Assembly (NCBI GenBank): GCA_002839765.1
Contig: PGYR01000008.1
Span: 1-64,000 of the forward strand
Length of the DNA: 64,000 bases
Direction of reading: 5' to 3'
Source of the DNA: Ignavibacteriae bacterium HGW-Ignavibacteriae-4
GTDB lineage: Bacteria; Bacteroidota; Ignavibacteria; Kapaibacteriales; UBA2268
The notes under the pieces: generated by a model
Database searches by the model: none
Told to the model about the DNA's origin: nothing
Seen by the model: the letters and a program-made list of their open reading frames with translations, nothing else
Shown here: positions 56,817 through 64,000 of the stretch, piece after piece
How positions within the stretch are numbered: position 1 is the first letter of the stretch
Layout: each line of letters opens with the position of its first letter
Translations under genes and position numbers: made by a program

Positions 56817-56889
56817 TAGCGGGGACAAGACTCGAACTTGCAACCTTCGGGTTATGAGCCCGACGAGCTACCTATTGCTCCACCCCGCG
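56817..56889 (-). tRNA. Initiator tRNA-fMet (anticodon CAT)
   Basis: The minus strand reads CGCGGGGTGGAGCAATAGGTAGCTCG, then TCGGGCTCATAACCCGAAGG, then the T arm and CCCCGCTA. The anticodon CAT sits in a stem with three G-C pairs (GGG/CCC), and base 1 (C) does not pair with base 72 (T); both are initiator hallmarks. The length is 73 nt and CCA is not encoded. Confidence 0.95.
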
Positions 56890-56949
56890 ATCATTAGACT
56901 ACAAACATAAGGACATTTTTCCTTATTTCAAAATTATTCTATTCATTTA

Positions 56950-59094
56950 TTATTGCACTACCAACTTCTTAGACGTATTAATACCATCTAAATTGATATT
57001 TACTATGTATATACCTTTAGCTAGCTCATTTGTAAATATTTTGTACCCAATGCTACTTGGGTTCAATCTTCCATTATAAATTGACTGCATTCTGTTTCCT
57101 AGTAAATCAACTAGTTCGATTCTAGCATTTTGAACTGTGTTTTTAATGTTCATATTCAGTTGAGAAATACCATAAGTCGAAGGATTGGGGTATAGCTCCA
57201 AATCTCCGACATAGTCTTCTATTTGCACCGATGTAATCACTGAGTTAAGAGTTTTATGTAAGACACTAAGCGGGTCTATTTCAACTTTAGTAGGAAAGAA
57301 ATCTAATTCAAAATTGAATGATTGTTCTTTTGAATTATTTATAAATAACTCACTTAATTCGTAGTTATCATCATCTTTGTAAAGTTTGAATCTTACAGGA
57401 GTTGTGAATACTTTTGTAACATCTGGGTTTGCAGCTGTATTCTGTTCTTGTAGCTGATTCAGAGTTGCTTTTATACCAAATTTATTTTCTTCTAATATGT
57501 CAACTCTTGTTCTAATATCATATTCTGGATGTCCAGGGCTATAAACCCATTGGTCGAAGAATGTGTCTATATCTACTAATGGATTTTCTGCTTTCGATTT
57601 CCAAGCTGCTTTATATTCAGCAGTTGTTACTGATTGATATCTGAATTCTGCTAGTATTTCTTTTAATACTCTAAAGAACTGCTTATCACCTAAATTGAGT
57701 CTCATTTGATGTAGAACAATAGATCCTTTATCATATATCAAGAATGCATTATCAGCAAAGAATGAGCTGATAGGTATAGCATATATAGAAATAGATGCAT
57801 TATTTGGATTCCTTTTTAATACTTCTTTTACTTGTCTTTCTATTACATTTCTATAACTTTGCTTACCCTCTAGATTTTCTAGATAAATTGCTTCTGTATA
57901 TGAAGCTCCACCTTCGTTCATCCATATATCTGCCCAAGTAGCACAAGTCATAGCATCACCGAACCAATGATGCCCCATTTCGTGGACAAACCCTGCGTCC
58001 TGCTCATCGTTTAGCCAATATCTATTCTGAGTTACCATAGTCTGATGTTCCATACCGCCATAAGGGAAAGGGAATACAGATACTGTACCATAACTAGAGA
58101 AAGGATATTGACCATAATTGTCTATTAGTATATCCATCATCTGCGGATGAGTCTCAAGAGAGTTCACTGCTGTAAAATAGTCCGTGTCTCTATCTTCTGG
58201 CCAGAAATAATGAGTCGATGGTATAGTGTCGCCATCTTTTATATAAGTCTGCTGTAAAGTATCAAAAATAGAAGTTGCAAAACACATTAAATAAGTAGCA
58301 ATAGGTTCTTTGTTAATCCATTTGCTATAAATTTTATTATCAACACTTGTACCTGATTCAAAAGTTGTATCTATAACACCATTAGAGGCTGTCGTGAACC
58401 CAATAGGTACTCCTAGTATAATTGAACTTGTTGCTTTATCATAAGGTCTGTCGTTGCATGGCATCCAATATCTCGCTAATTCAGGTTCAGACATGGAGTA
58501 TGCTATATTGTGTTCAACTATTACAGGTCTTCCAAATCTATCTTTGTTTCCTAAATCATAGCCTTTGTGGTATATATGCATACCTCGATTTTTCCAAAAG
58601 CCATCTTCATCATCTGCAATTGAAACATATAATATTCGTATGTCTAAAGTATCACCTTTCTTATAACCCTCAACATTTACATTAAGAATGTTATTAACAG
58701 CTTGAGGAACTTCATCAATCGGAATTTTATTAACATCAACTTTTCTAATTGTCATATTTGCTGCATCAAATTCTATGTTCGAAACATCTTCTGTTAATAA
58801 TACTTTAATTATAATATTTCCAACAAATTCCTTTCTTTGATTAACAGTAGCATTGAGATTAGCACTTAAAGCAGAACTCAAATCGAGGAATAAATCATAA
58901 TTAAGCACATCATAGTTTCTTCTTTCTACATCACCGTAATCCTGTACTCTGTTATTCTTATGATAATAAGTACCCGAGGTAGTATTTTCTACATCGAATT
59001 GCTTGGTCTCTGCTCTAAGGTATTCAGGGAGTTCTTGCGAAGTTGAAGTGCTTATAGCTACAACTAAAAGTATAAGTATTATTTGTTTAATCAT
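56950..59094 (-). CDS. Secreted M1 family aminopeptidase with T9SS sorting domain
   Basis: ATG 59094 starts a signal peptide (MIKQIILILLVVAISTSTSQ), giving 714 aa; the track start 79 codons upstream is not credible. The M1 motifs are complete: substrate-binding GGMEHQTM (variant of GAMEN), zinc site HEMGHHWFGDAMT and downstream Glu in WMNEGGASYTEAIYLE. The last 80 residues are a T9SS type A domain (LELYPNPSTYGISQLNMNIK, LAKGIYIVNINLDGI). It should release N-terminal residues from peptides at the cell surface or outside. Confidence 0.94.
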   Translation of the reverse strand: MIKQIILILLVVAISTSTSQELPEYLRAETKQFDVENTTSGTYYHKNNRVQDYGDVERRNYDVLNYDLFLDLSSALSANLNATVNQRKEFVGNIIIKVLLTEDVSNIEFDAANMTIRKVDVNKIPIDEVPQAVNNILNVNVEGYKKGDTLDIRILYVSIADDEDGFWKNRGMHIYHKGYDLGNKDRFGRPVIVEHNIAYSMSEPELARYWMPCNDRPYDKATSSIILGVPIGFTTASNGVIDTTFESGTSVDNKIYSKWINKEPIATYLMCFATSIFDTLQQTYIKDGDTIPSTHYFWPEDRDTDYFTAVNSLETHPQMMDILIDNYGQYPFSSYGTVSVFPFPYGGMEHQTMVTQNRYWLNDEQDAGFVHEMGHHWFGDAMTCATWADIWMNEGGASYTEAIYLENLEGKQSYRNVIERQVKEVLKRNPNNASISIYAIPISSFFADNAFLIYDKGSIVLHQMRLNLGDKQFFRVLKEILAEFRYQSVTTAEYKAAWKSKAENPLVDIDTFFDQWVYSPGHPEYDIRTRVDILEENKFGIKATLNQLQEQNTAANPDVTKVFTTPVRFKLYKDDDNYELSELFINNSKEQSFNFELDFFPTKVEIDPLSVLHKTLNSVITSVQIEDYVGDLELYPNPSTYGISQLNMNIKNTVQNARIELVDLLGNRMQSIYNGRLNPSSIGYKIFTNELAKGIYIVNINLDGINTSKKLVVQ

Positions 59095-59174
59095 TATTAT
59101 TGCCTTATTAATATTATATTTGTCATTACATACGTTATACAAAGAAACATATTCTAACAAAAAAGTTACACAAG

Positions 59175-60002
59175 ATGAGCAATTTAAGTAAAAATAAAGA
59201 TTTAGTATTGAATAATGGGGTAGAAATACCTTGGATTGGTTTAGGTACATATCAAATGCACGGATATGAATTAGAAAAAGCATTGGAAACAGCTTTAGAA
59301 GCTGGTTATAGACATATAGACACTGCTGCACTATATGGTAATGAAGAAGAAATTGGAAATGTGCTTCAGAATACTGGAGTAAAAAGAGAAGACATATTCT
59401 TAACTACTAAAGTATGGAACGATGATCAAGGTTATGATAATACTATGGCTGCTATAGATGTTAGCTTAGATAAACTTCAAACAGATTATGTAGATTTATA
59501 TTTAGTTCATTGGCCAATCCCTGAAAAAAGAGAATCAACTTGGGAAGCAATGATTCAACTTTACGATGAGCGTAAGGCTCGTTCGATAGGGGTGAGTAAC
59601 TATACGGAAAAGCATATTGATGAACTAATGAAAAAATCTCCGATTACTCCGGCTGTCAACCAAATAGAGATTACGCCATTCTTATACCAGAAAGAATTAG
59701 CTGCTAAATGCGAGTCTTATGATATAAAAATACAAGCACATTCGCCGCTAGTTAGAGGCACTAGATTAAACAACCCTATACTTAAAGAAATAGCTGAGCA
59801 ATATGTAAAATCAACAGCACAGGTTCTTATCCGCTGGTCTTTGGAGAAAGGATTTATAGTTATTCCCAAATCAGCGAACCCAGAAAGAATTAAACAAAAC
59901 ATTGATGTATTTGATTTTGAGTTGACTAGTGCCGATATAAGTAAAATAGATGCACTAGATAGTAAAATGCGAATTTCTTGGGATCCATCGGAGTTAGATT
60001 AA
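59175..60002 (+). CDS. Aldo/keto reductase
   Basis: The 275-aa TIM-barrel NADPH-dependent reductase has the catalytic tetrad: Asp and Tyr in HIDTAALYGNEEEIG, Lys in LTTKVWNDDQG, His in DLYLVHWPIP. The cofactor motif is IPKSANPERIKQN. It resembles the 2,5-diketo-gluconate reductase (Dkg) branch. The substrate is not readable. Its TAA overlaps the start of the next gene (TAATG). Confidence 0.94.
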   Translation: MSNLSKNKDLVLNNGVEIPWIGLGTYQMHGYELEKALETALEAGYRHIDTAALYGNEEEIGNVLQNTGVKREDIFLTTKVWNDDQGYDNTMAAIDVSLDKLQTDYVDLYLVHWPIPEKRESTWEAMIQLYDERKARSIGVSNYTEKHIDELMKKSPITPAVNQIEITPFLYQKELAAKCESYDIKIQAHSPLVRGTRLNNPILKEIAEQYVKSTAQVLIRWSLEKGFIVIPKSANPERIKQNIDVFDFELTSADISKIDALDSKMRISWDPSELD

Positions 60003-61015
60003 TGTCCAAAGCAGGTAGAATAGATACTTCTAATAGAATTGTAACTGATAGTTACTCTTCTCGTGGTGGTAGATATTTGCCTGTAAATAATGCCCCAAAG
60101 AAAAAGGCCTCTATAAAGCTGAGGAAAGGGGAGATTGTATTAGGACAAATCTTAGAAAAAGTTAGTAAAGAAGTTTTCAAAATCAAATTACCAAATGGTA
60201 TTTTCAAAGCGATTATCCACCCAAGTTTGAAACAAGGTGATCGACTTTACTTTCTAATAAAAGAGATAGAACCATCATTAGTTATTTCTGTTCATTCAAC
60301 TGATTTGATATTAACCAATGGTAAAATAGATATAGAAGAGATATTAAGAGTTCTGGATATCCCAGAAAGCGATGTTACAAGTAGTACAATACATGAGTAT
60401 TCCCTCAGAGTCAATAGGCTACTCAGGCATGTTATAATAGATATAGTGGAACTGACAGAGGAATACAGAAAGCAAAAGAAAAAATATAATCTAACTCACA
60501 ATATAGAATTCATTCTGATTGATTTATATTTAACTGGCTATAATATACAGGATAAGAATATACTAAACTTAGTCCTAAATTATATTTCTCCATCCTCTAT
60601 CAGATTAGAAGTTGGCTCAATAATCCCAAACATTAATAAAATAGACGAATTAGCTAAATACAATTCCTCTTTTGTTGATGCACTTTATGTTAGAAATTTG
60701 GCAGCAAAACTTAATGATGCCCAGACAGTTTACTATGTTAATATAAAAGGGAATAATTATAGAATTGAGCTTTTCAAAAAACATAAAATCCTCCAAGCTA
60801 TCATTTCGGATGAGAAAAATATAGATATAAAAATAGTAATTAATGAGCGGGATGGAAGAGCTAAAGTTTACTATAAGAAACTCTACATAAATATCAGAAA
60901 AATTGAAAAAATCGCTAACTATGATGTTAGTTATGAGCTTTCAGATAAGATTTTCATTAATTCTTACTCCGAAAGTATGGATGGTCAAAACCAGAAAATA
61001 ACCTATGTTATTTAA
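60002..61015 (+). CDS. Hypothetical protein with N-terminal beta-barrel-like domain
   Basis: ATG 60002 shares a base with the upstream stop and gives 337 aa. Residues about 35-95 (KGEIVLGQILEKVSKEVFKIKLPNGIF, HPSLKQGDRLYFLIKEIEPSL) look like a small beta-barrel and recall the N-terminal pattern of FliK-type hook-length proteins, but no flagellar genes are in the window. The rest is alpha/beta with a Lys-rich strand region (AVYYVNIKGNNYRIELFKKHK type). No family can be assigned. It is co-translated with the aldo/keto reductase by position. Confidence 0.6.
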   Translation: MSKAGRIDTSNRIVTDSYSSRGGRYLPVNNAPKKKASIKLRKGEIVLGQILEKVSKEVFKIKLPNGIFKAIIHPSLKQGDRLYFLIKEIEPSLVISVHSTDLILTNGKIDIEEILRVLDIPESDVTSSTIHEYSLRVNRLLRHVIIDIVELTEEYRKQKKKYNLTHNIEFILIDLYLTGYNIQDKNILNLVLNYISPSSIRLEVGSIIPNINKIDELAKYNSSFVDALYVRNLAAKLNDAQTVYYVNIKGNNYRIELFKKHKILQAIISDEKNIDIKIVINERDGRAKVYYKKLYINIRKIEKIANYDVSYELSDKIFINSYSESMDGQNQKITYVI

Positions 61016-61089
61016 TATTACGTCTCACACAAATCGATAACTTATTTCGTATATTGTAAATGAAAATTATGCAATAATCAGAATAGAAT

Positions 61090-63375
61090 ATGAAAATCAG
61101 GAAAGAAGACGCATTAAACTATCATTCCAAATCACCAGCTGGAAAAATAGAAGTCGTACCAACAAAACCATTTATAACTCAAAGAGATCTATCACTTGCT
61201 TACTCTCCCGGAGTGGCTTATCCTTGTTTAGAAATCGAAAAGAACCCCGATGATGTTTACAAATACACAAATAAAGGGAACTTAGTTGCTGTAATTACTA
61301 ATGGAACAGCTGTACTTGGACTTGGTGATATAGGAGCTGCCGCTGGAAAACCAGTAATGGAAGGTAAAGGTGGATTGTTCAAAGTATTTGCAGATATAGA
61401 TGTATTCGATATTGAGTTGAATTCGACTAATACCGAAGATTTGATCAAGGCTATTGAAATGATGGGCCCTACATTTGGTGGGATTAACCTAGAAGATTTC
61501 AAAGCTCCAGAATCATTCATAATAGAAACGGAATTACAAAAAAGATTAGATATTCCTGTATTCCACGATGATCAACACGGTACAGCCATCATTTCTGGTG
61601 CCGCATTATTAAATGCCGTAGAAATAGCGGGTAAGAAACTAGATGAAATCAAAATAGTATATAATGGTGCTGGTGCAGCTGCAATTGCTTGTTCCAAGTT
61701 CCACATGGCTCTTGGCGTTAAGCCAGAGAATGTATTAATGTGTGACCGACAAGGTGTAATCTACACTGGCCGCGAAGAAGAAATGAATGAGTACAAAAAA
61801 GAATTTGAAATAGAAACAAACAAACGTTCATTAGCAGATGCTATGAATGGGGCAGATGTATTTATTGGGCTATCTGTTGGTGGAGTTGTTGATAAAGCGA
61901 TGGTGAAATCTATGGCTAAAACTCCTATTATCTTCGCAATGGCTAACCCAGATCCAGAAATTACTTATGATGATGCAAAATCTGTTCGTAAAGATTTGAT
62001 AATGGCTACTGGTCGTTCTGACTTTCCGAATCAGGTTAACAATGTATTGGGTTTCCCTTTCATATTTCGTGGTGCTTTGGACGTACATGCTAGTGCAATT
62101 AATCTAGAAATGAAAAAAGCTGCAGCTTTTGCGCTTGCTGAACTTGCTCGTGAAGAAGTGCCTGAAAGTGTTAAATCTGCTTATGGTGTAAAAGAGATGT
62201 CATTTGGACCAGATTATATAATCCCTAAACCATTTGATCAAAGAGTTCTGACTTCAGTATCTCCAGCTGTTGCGAAAGCAGCTATGGATTCTGGTGTAGC
62301 TCGTATCAAAATCAAAGATTTCGATGAATATAAGCGAAGTCTTAATATTCGTATGGGGCGTACTCAGAGCTTTATGTCGCTAATGTACAAGAAAGCTCGT
62401 ACAACTCCGAAAAGAGTTGTATTTCCAGAAGGAGATAATGCTAGAATTATCCGTGCTGCCCAATTATCTGTTGAAGAGGGGATAGCAAAACCTATTCTTC
62501 TTGGTGTTGAGGAAGATATTCAAAGAGTAGCTGATCAATTTGGTTATGAATTAGATGGAATTAAAATAATAAATCCAGCTACTTCGAAGAAAACTAAAAA
62601 ATATATAGATGAATACTATAAGCTAAGACAAAGAAAAGGCATCAATAAACATGACGCTGAAAAGAGAATGATAAACCATAGAAATTACTTTGGTTCTATG
62701 ATGGTAGCTATGGGTGATGCTGATTGTATGCTAAGTGGACTTAATACTAATTATGCTTCTACTATACGTCCTGCTTTAGAAACTATAGGTCATGATCCAA
62801 GATTCAATAAAGTTGCAGGTTTGTATATAGTATCTTCAAAACAGAAAACATTTTTCTTAGCCGATACAACAGTTAATATAAACCCGAACGCTCAAGAGAT
62901 AGCAGATATAGCTATCCAAGCGGCTGAAACTGCTCAACACTTTGAAGTTACTCCTAAGATTGCACTACTTTCTTATGGTAACTTTGGCTCTGCTCAAGGC
63001 GAGTCTCCTAAGAAAATGAGAGAAGCAAGAAATATAATCAAAACTAAGAGACCTGATTTGATAGTTGATGGGGAAATGCAAGCAGACACAGCTGTAAGAC
63101 CTGACATTATCGAATCTACTTTTCCTTTCAGTGATATAAAAGGTGGGGCAAATGTTCTTATCTTTCCTGATTTGAATTCAGGTAATATCACATATAAGCT
63201 ACTTTCTAAAATTGGAAATTTGAACCTGATTGGTCCTATCTTAATAGGTATGTCAAAACCTGTTCATATACTTGAACAAGGAAGTGATGTGAATGAGATA
63301 TTGGATATGGTCGCTATTGCAGTAGTTGATTCACAAGAAGATAATTTGTCTAAGCAAATTAAAAAAACAAAGTAA
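61090..63375 (+). CDS. maeB: NADP-dependent malic enzyme with phosphotransacetylase-like domain
   Basis: The 761-aa protein joins an N-terminal malic enzyme (about 1-420: [57 protein letters not shown], and NAD(P) site [14 protein letters not shown]) to a C-terminal phosphate acetyl/butyryltransferase-like domain (about 430-755: [36 protein letters not shown]). It decarboxylates malate to pyruvate, making NADPH; the tail is thought to be regulatory. A terminator follows. Confidence 0.96.
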   Translation: MKIRKEDALNYHSKSPAGKIEVVPTKPFITQRDLSLAYSPGVAYPCLEIEKNPDDVYKYTNKGNLVAVITNGTAVLGLGDIGAAAGKPVMEGKGGLFKVFADIDVFDIELNSTNTEDLIKAIEMMGPTFGGINLEDFKAPESFIIETELQKRLDIPVFHDDQHGTAIISGAALLNAVEIAGKKLDEIKIVYNGAGAAAIACSKFHMALGVKPENVLMCDRQGVIYTGREEEMNEYKKEFEIETNKRSLADAMNGADVFIGLSVGGVVDKAMVKSMAKTPIIFAMANPDPEITYDDAKSVRKDLIMATGRSDFPNQVNNVLGFPFIFRGALDVHASAINLEMKKAAAFALAELAREEVPESVKSAYGVKEMSFGPDYIIPKPFDQRVLTSVSPAVAKAAMDSGVARIKIKDFDEYKRSLNIRMGRTQSFMSLMYKKARTTPKRVVFPEGDNARIIRAAQLSVEEGIAKPILLGVEEDIQRVADQFGYELDGIKIINPATSKKTKKYIDEYYKLRQRKGINKHDAEKRMINHRNYFGSMMVAMGDADCMLSGLNTNYASTIRPALETIGHDPRFNKVAGLYIVSSKQKTFFLADTTVNINPNAQEIADIAIQAAETAQHFEVTPKIALLSYGNFGSAQGESPKKMREARNIIKTKRPDLIVDGEMQADTAVRPDIIESTFPFSDIKGGANVLIFPDLNSGNITYKLLSKIGNLNLIGPILIGMSKPVHILEQGSDVNEILDMVAIAVVDSQEDNLSKQIKKTK

Positions 63376-63404
63376 AAGCAATTTAAATATAGAATATTAT
63401 AAAT

Positions 63405-63434
63405 AGACGATCGAATTAGGGTCGTCTTTTTTTT
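63405..63434 (+). terminator. Terminator of maeB
   Basis: AGACGATC pairs with GGTCGTCT (one G-T pair) around a seven-base loop and is followed by eight T. Confidence 0.85.
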
Positions 63435-63474
63435 AAATTTAAACTTATAGTTACTTTGTCAAGGGGGATTTGAG

Positions 63475-63678
63475 GACTGCCTAAAAAGTAATTTCAATTT
63501 ACTGGACTTATATTTATATGATTAGCTGAAAGAAATAGTTAATCATTATAAACACTCCTTCAGTTACGCTTTGCGTGTCTGCCACCCCTGTTTCGCAAAA
63601 CTTAGTTCTACTTAAAAAGGGGAATTAAATTGTATATTTCCCGAAAAGTTGAATATCATCCTACCTTTTTAGACAGTC
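63475..63678. mobile_element. Possible MITE-like element with terminal inverted repeats (in gene-free 63376-63774)
   Basis: GACTGCCTAAAAAG at 63475-63488 and CTTTTTAGACAGTC at 63665-63678 form a 14-bp inverted repeat with one mismatch, 204 bp end to end. GACTGTCTAAAAAG-type ends are common on insertion sequences. There is no ORF inside and no clear target duplication. The middle carries CTTCAGTTACGCTTTGCGTG and CACCCC/AAGGGG segments. It may be a short non-autonomous element or an IS remnant. Confidence 0.45.
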
Positions 63679-63722
63679 TATACAATTCTTAATGTGACAC
63701 ACAAAAGAATAGAACACAAAAA

Positions 63723-63750
63723 AAGGGAACAATTTCTTGTCCCCTTAGAG
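63723..63750 (-). terminator. Terminator downstream of nuoN
   Basis: On the minus strand AAGGGGACAA/TTGTTCCCTT (one G-T pair) with a GAAA loop is followed by seven T. It lies 29 bp past the nuoN stop. Confidence 0.85.
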
Positions 63751-63774
63751 TTTTTCTTTTCTAAATCGGCTTTA

Positions 63775-64000
63775 CTAAAGAGCAGATTTAATGAATGAGA
63801 GCATACCACCGGGGTTAAGCCCTATTATTAATACTACCGCACTAGTTACGAATATAAGTATTCTAGAAGCATTCCAAGGTAATGATTTACCCAATACATC
63901 TTCAGAATCTGTAAAGTACATTTTAACAATCAAACCAATGTAGAATACAACTGAGATGATAGATGAAACTACTGCTACTAATGCTAACCAAAGATGCCCT
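63775..64000 (-). CDS. nuoN: NADH-quinone oxidoreductase subunit N, C-terminal part (partial)
   Basis: This frame is missing from the ORF track because it runs off the window. It encodes about 74 residues ending LNPGGMLSFIKSAL and a TAG. The segment HLWLALVAVVSSIISVVFYIGLIVKMYF matches the last membrane helices of NuoN, the proton-pumping subunit of complex I, followed by one more helix (ILIFVTSAVVLIIGL). The rest of a nuo operon probably lies to the right. Subunit N is preferred over M and L because it is the last gene of the cluster and by the NSVIS-YY-like pattern. Confidence 0.75.
   Translation of the reverse strand, partial: GHLWLALVAVVSSIISVVFYIGLIVKMYFTDSEDVLGKSLPWNASRILIFVTSAVVLIIGLNPGGMLSFIKSAL

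Noticed and set aside
59095-59331. Extended N-terminus of the M1 aminopeptidase
   Set aside because: The extra 79 residues precede a proper signal peptide and look non-coding.

Overview
The window is an AT-rich bacterial chromosome segment that best fits the Bacteroidota (FCB group). The evidence is: five secreted proteins ending in a type IX secretion (T9SS) sorting domain, an LpxC-FabZ fusion, DUF1573 and DUF5686 proteins, a NADP-malic enzyme carrying a phosphotransacetylase-like tail, and a TTG-N21-TAnnTTTG promoter before glmS. I cannot place the genus. The one tRNA is initiator tRNA-fMet. No rRNA, CRISPR array or intact transposase gene was seen.

Layout. 1-3.9 kb is accessory: a C-type-lectin-like T9SS protein, then a 5'-truncated Rhs tip carrying a metzincin-like motif and overlapped by a small lipoprotein (candidate toxin and immunity pair), flanked by clusters of short perfect hairpins. 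3.9-14.7 kb holds a DUF1573 protein, an acyl-CoA dehydrogenase/hydrolase pair, an OmpA/VWA/SRPBCC cell-surface group, and prfB with its programmed frameshift, which the ORF track misses. 14.9-17.5 kb is clpC. 17.6-20.6 kb is a two-gene candidate defence operon: a Shedu-type DUF4263 nuclease and a DUF4209 protein with an RNxxxH (HEPN-like) motif. 20.9-23.4 kb has an SGNH hydrolase, an OsmC protein, a UPF0175/DUF3368 toxin-antitoxin pair whose toxin is broken by two frameshifts, and an S24 protein.

24-34.7 kb carries glmS, a secreted subtilase, and a MoxR/DUF58 gene set (RDD, SpoIIM-like, membrane protein, DUF4129, DUF4350, MoxR, DUF58) with overlapping reading frames. 34.8-46.8 kb is mostly a minus-strand housekeeping block: ispH, cmk, HAD, ssb, an outer-membrane protein, a polyprenyl sugar transferase, lpxA, lpxC-fabZ, mscS, trmB, mlaE and apaG. 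46.9-64 kb holds a gingipain-like but apparently Cys-less protein, a DUF5686 protein, fhs, a Cu/Zn permease with an HMA tail, an adenosine-deaminase-like protein, tRNA-fMet, a secreted M1 aminopeptidase, an aldo/keto reductase, the malic enzyme and the 3' end of nuoN.

Most promising for new biology are the Shedu + DUF4209 operon, the Rhs metzincin tip with its lipoprotein, and a dispersed family of tiny hairpins whose stem sequences change between copies while pairing is kept. A three-copy 50-nt intergenic element and a 204-bp element with terminal inverted repeats are secondary. All family names come from reading motifs; no database search was run.
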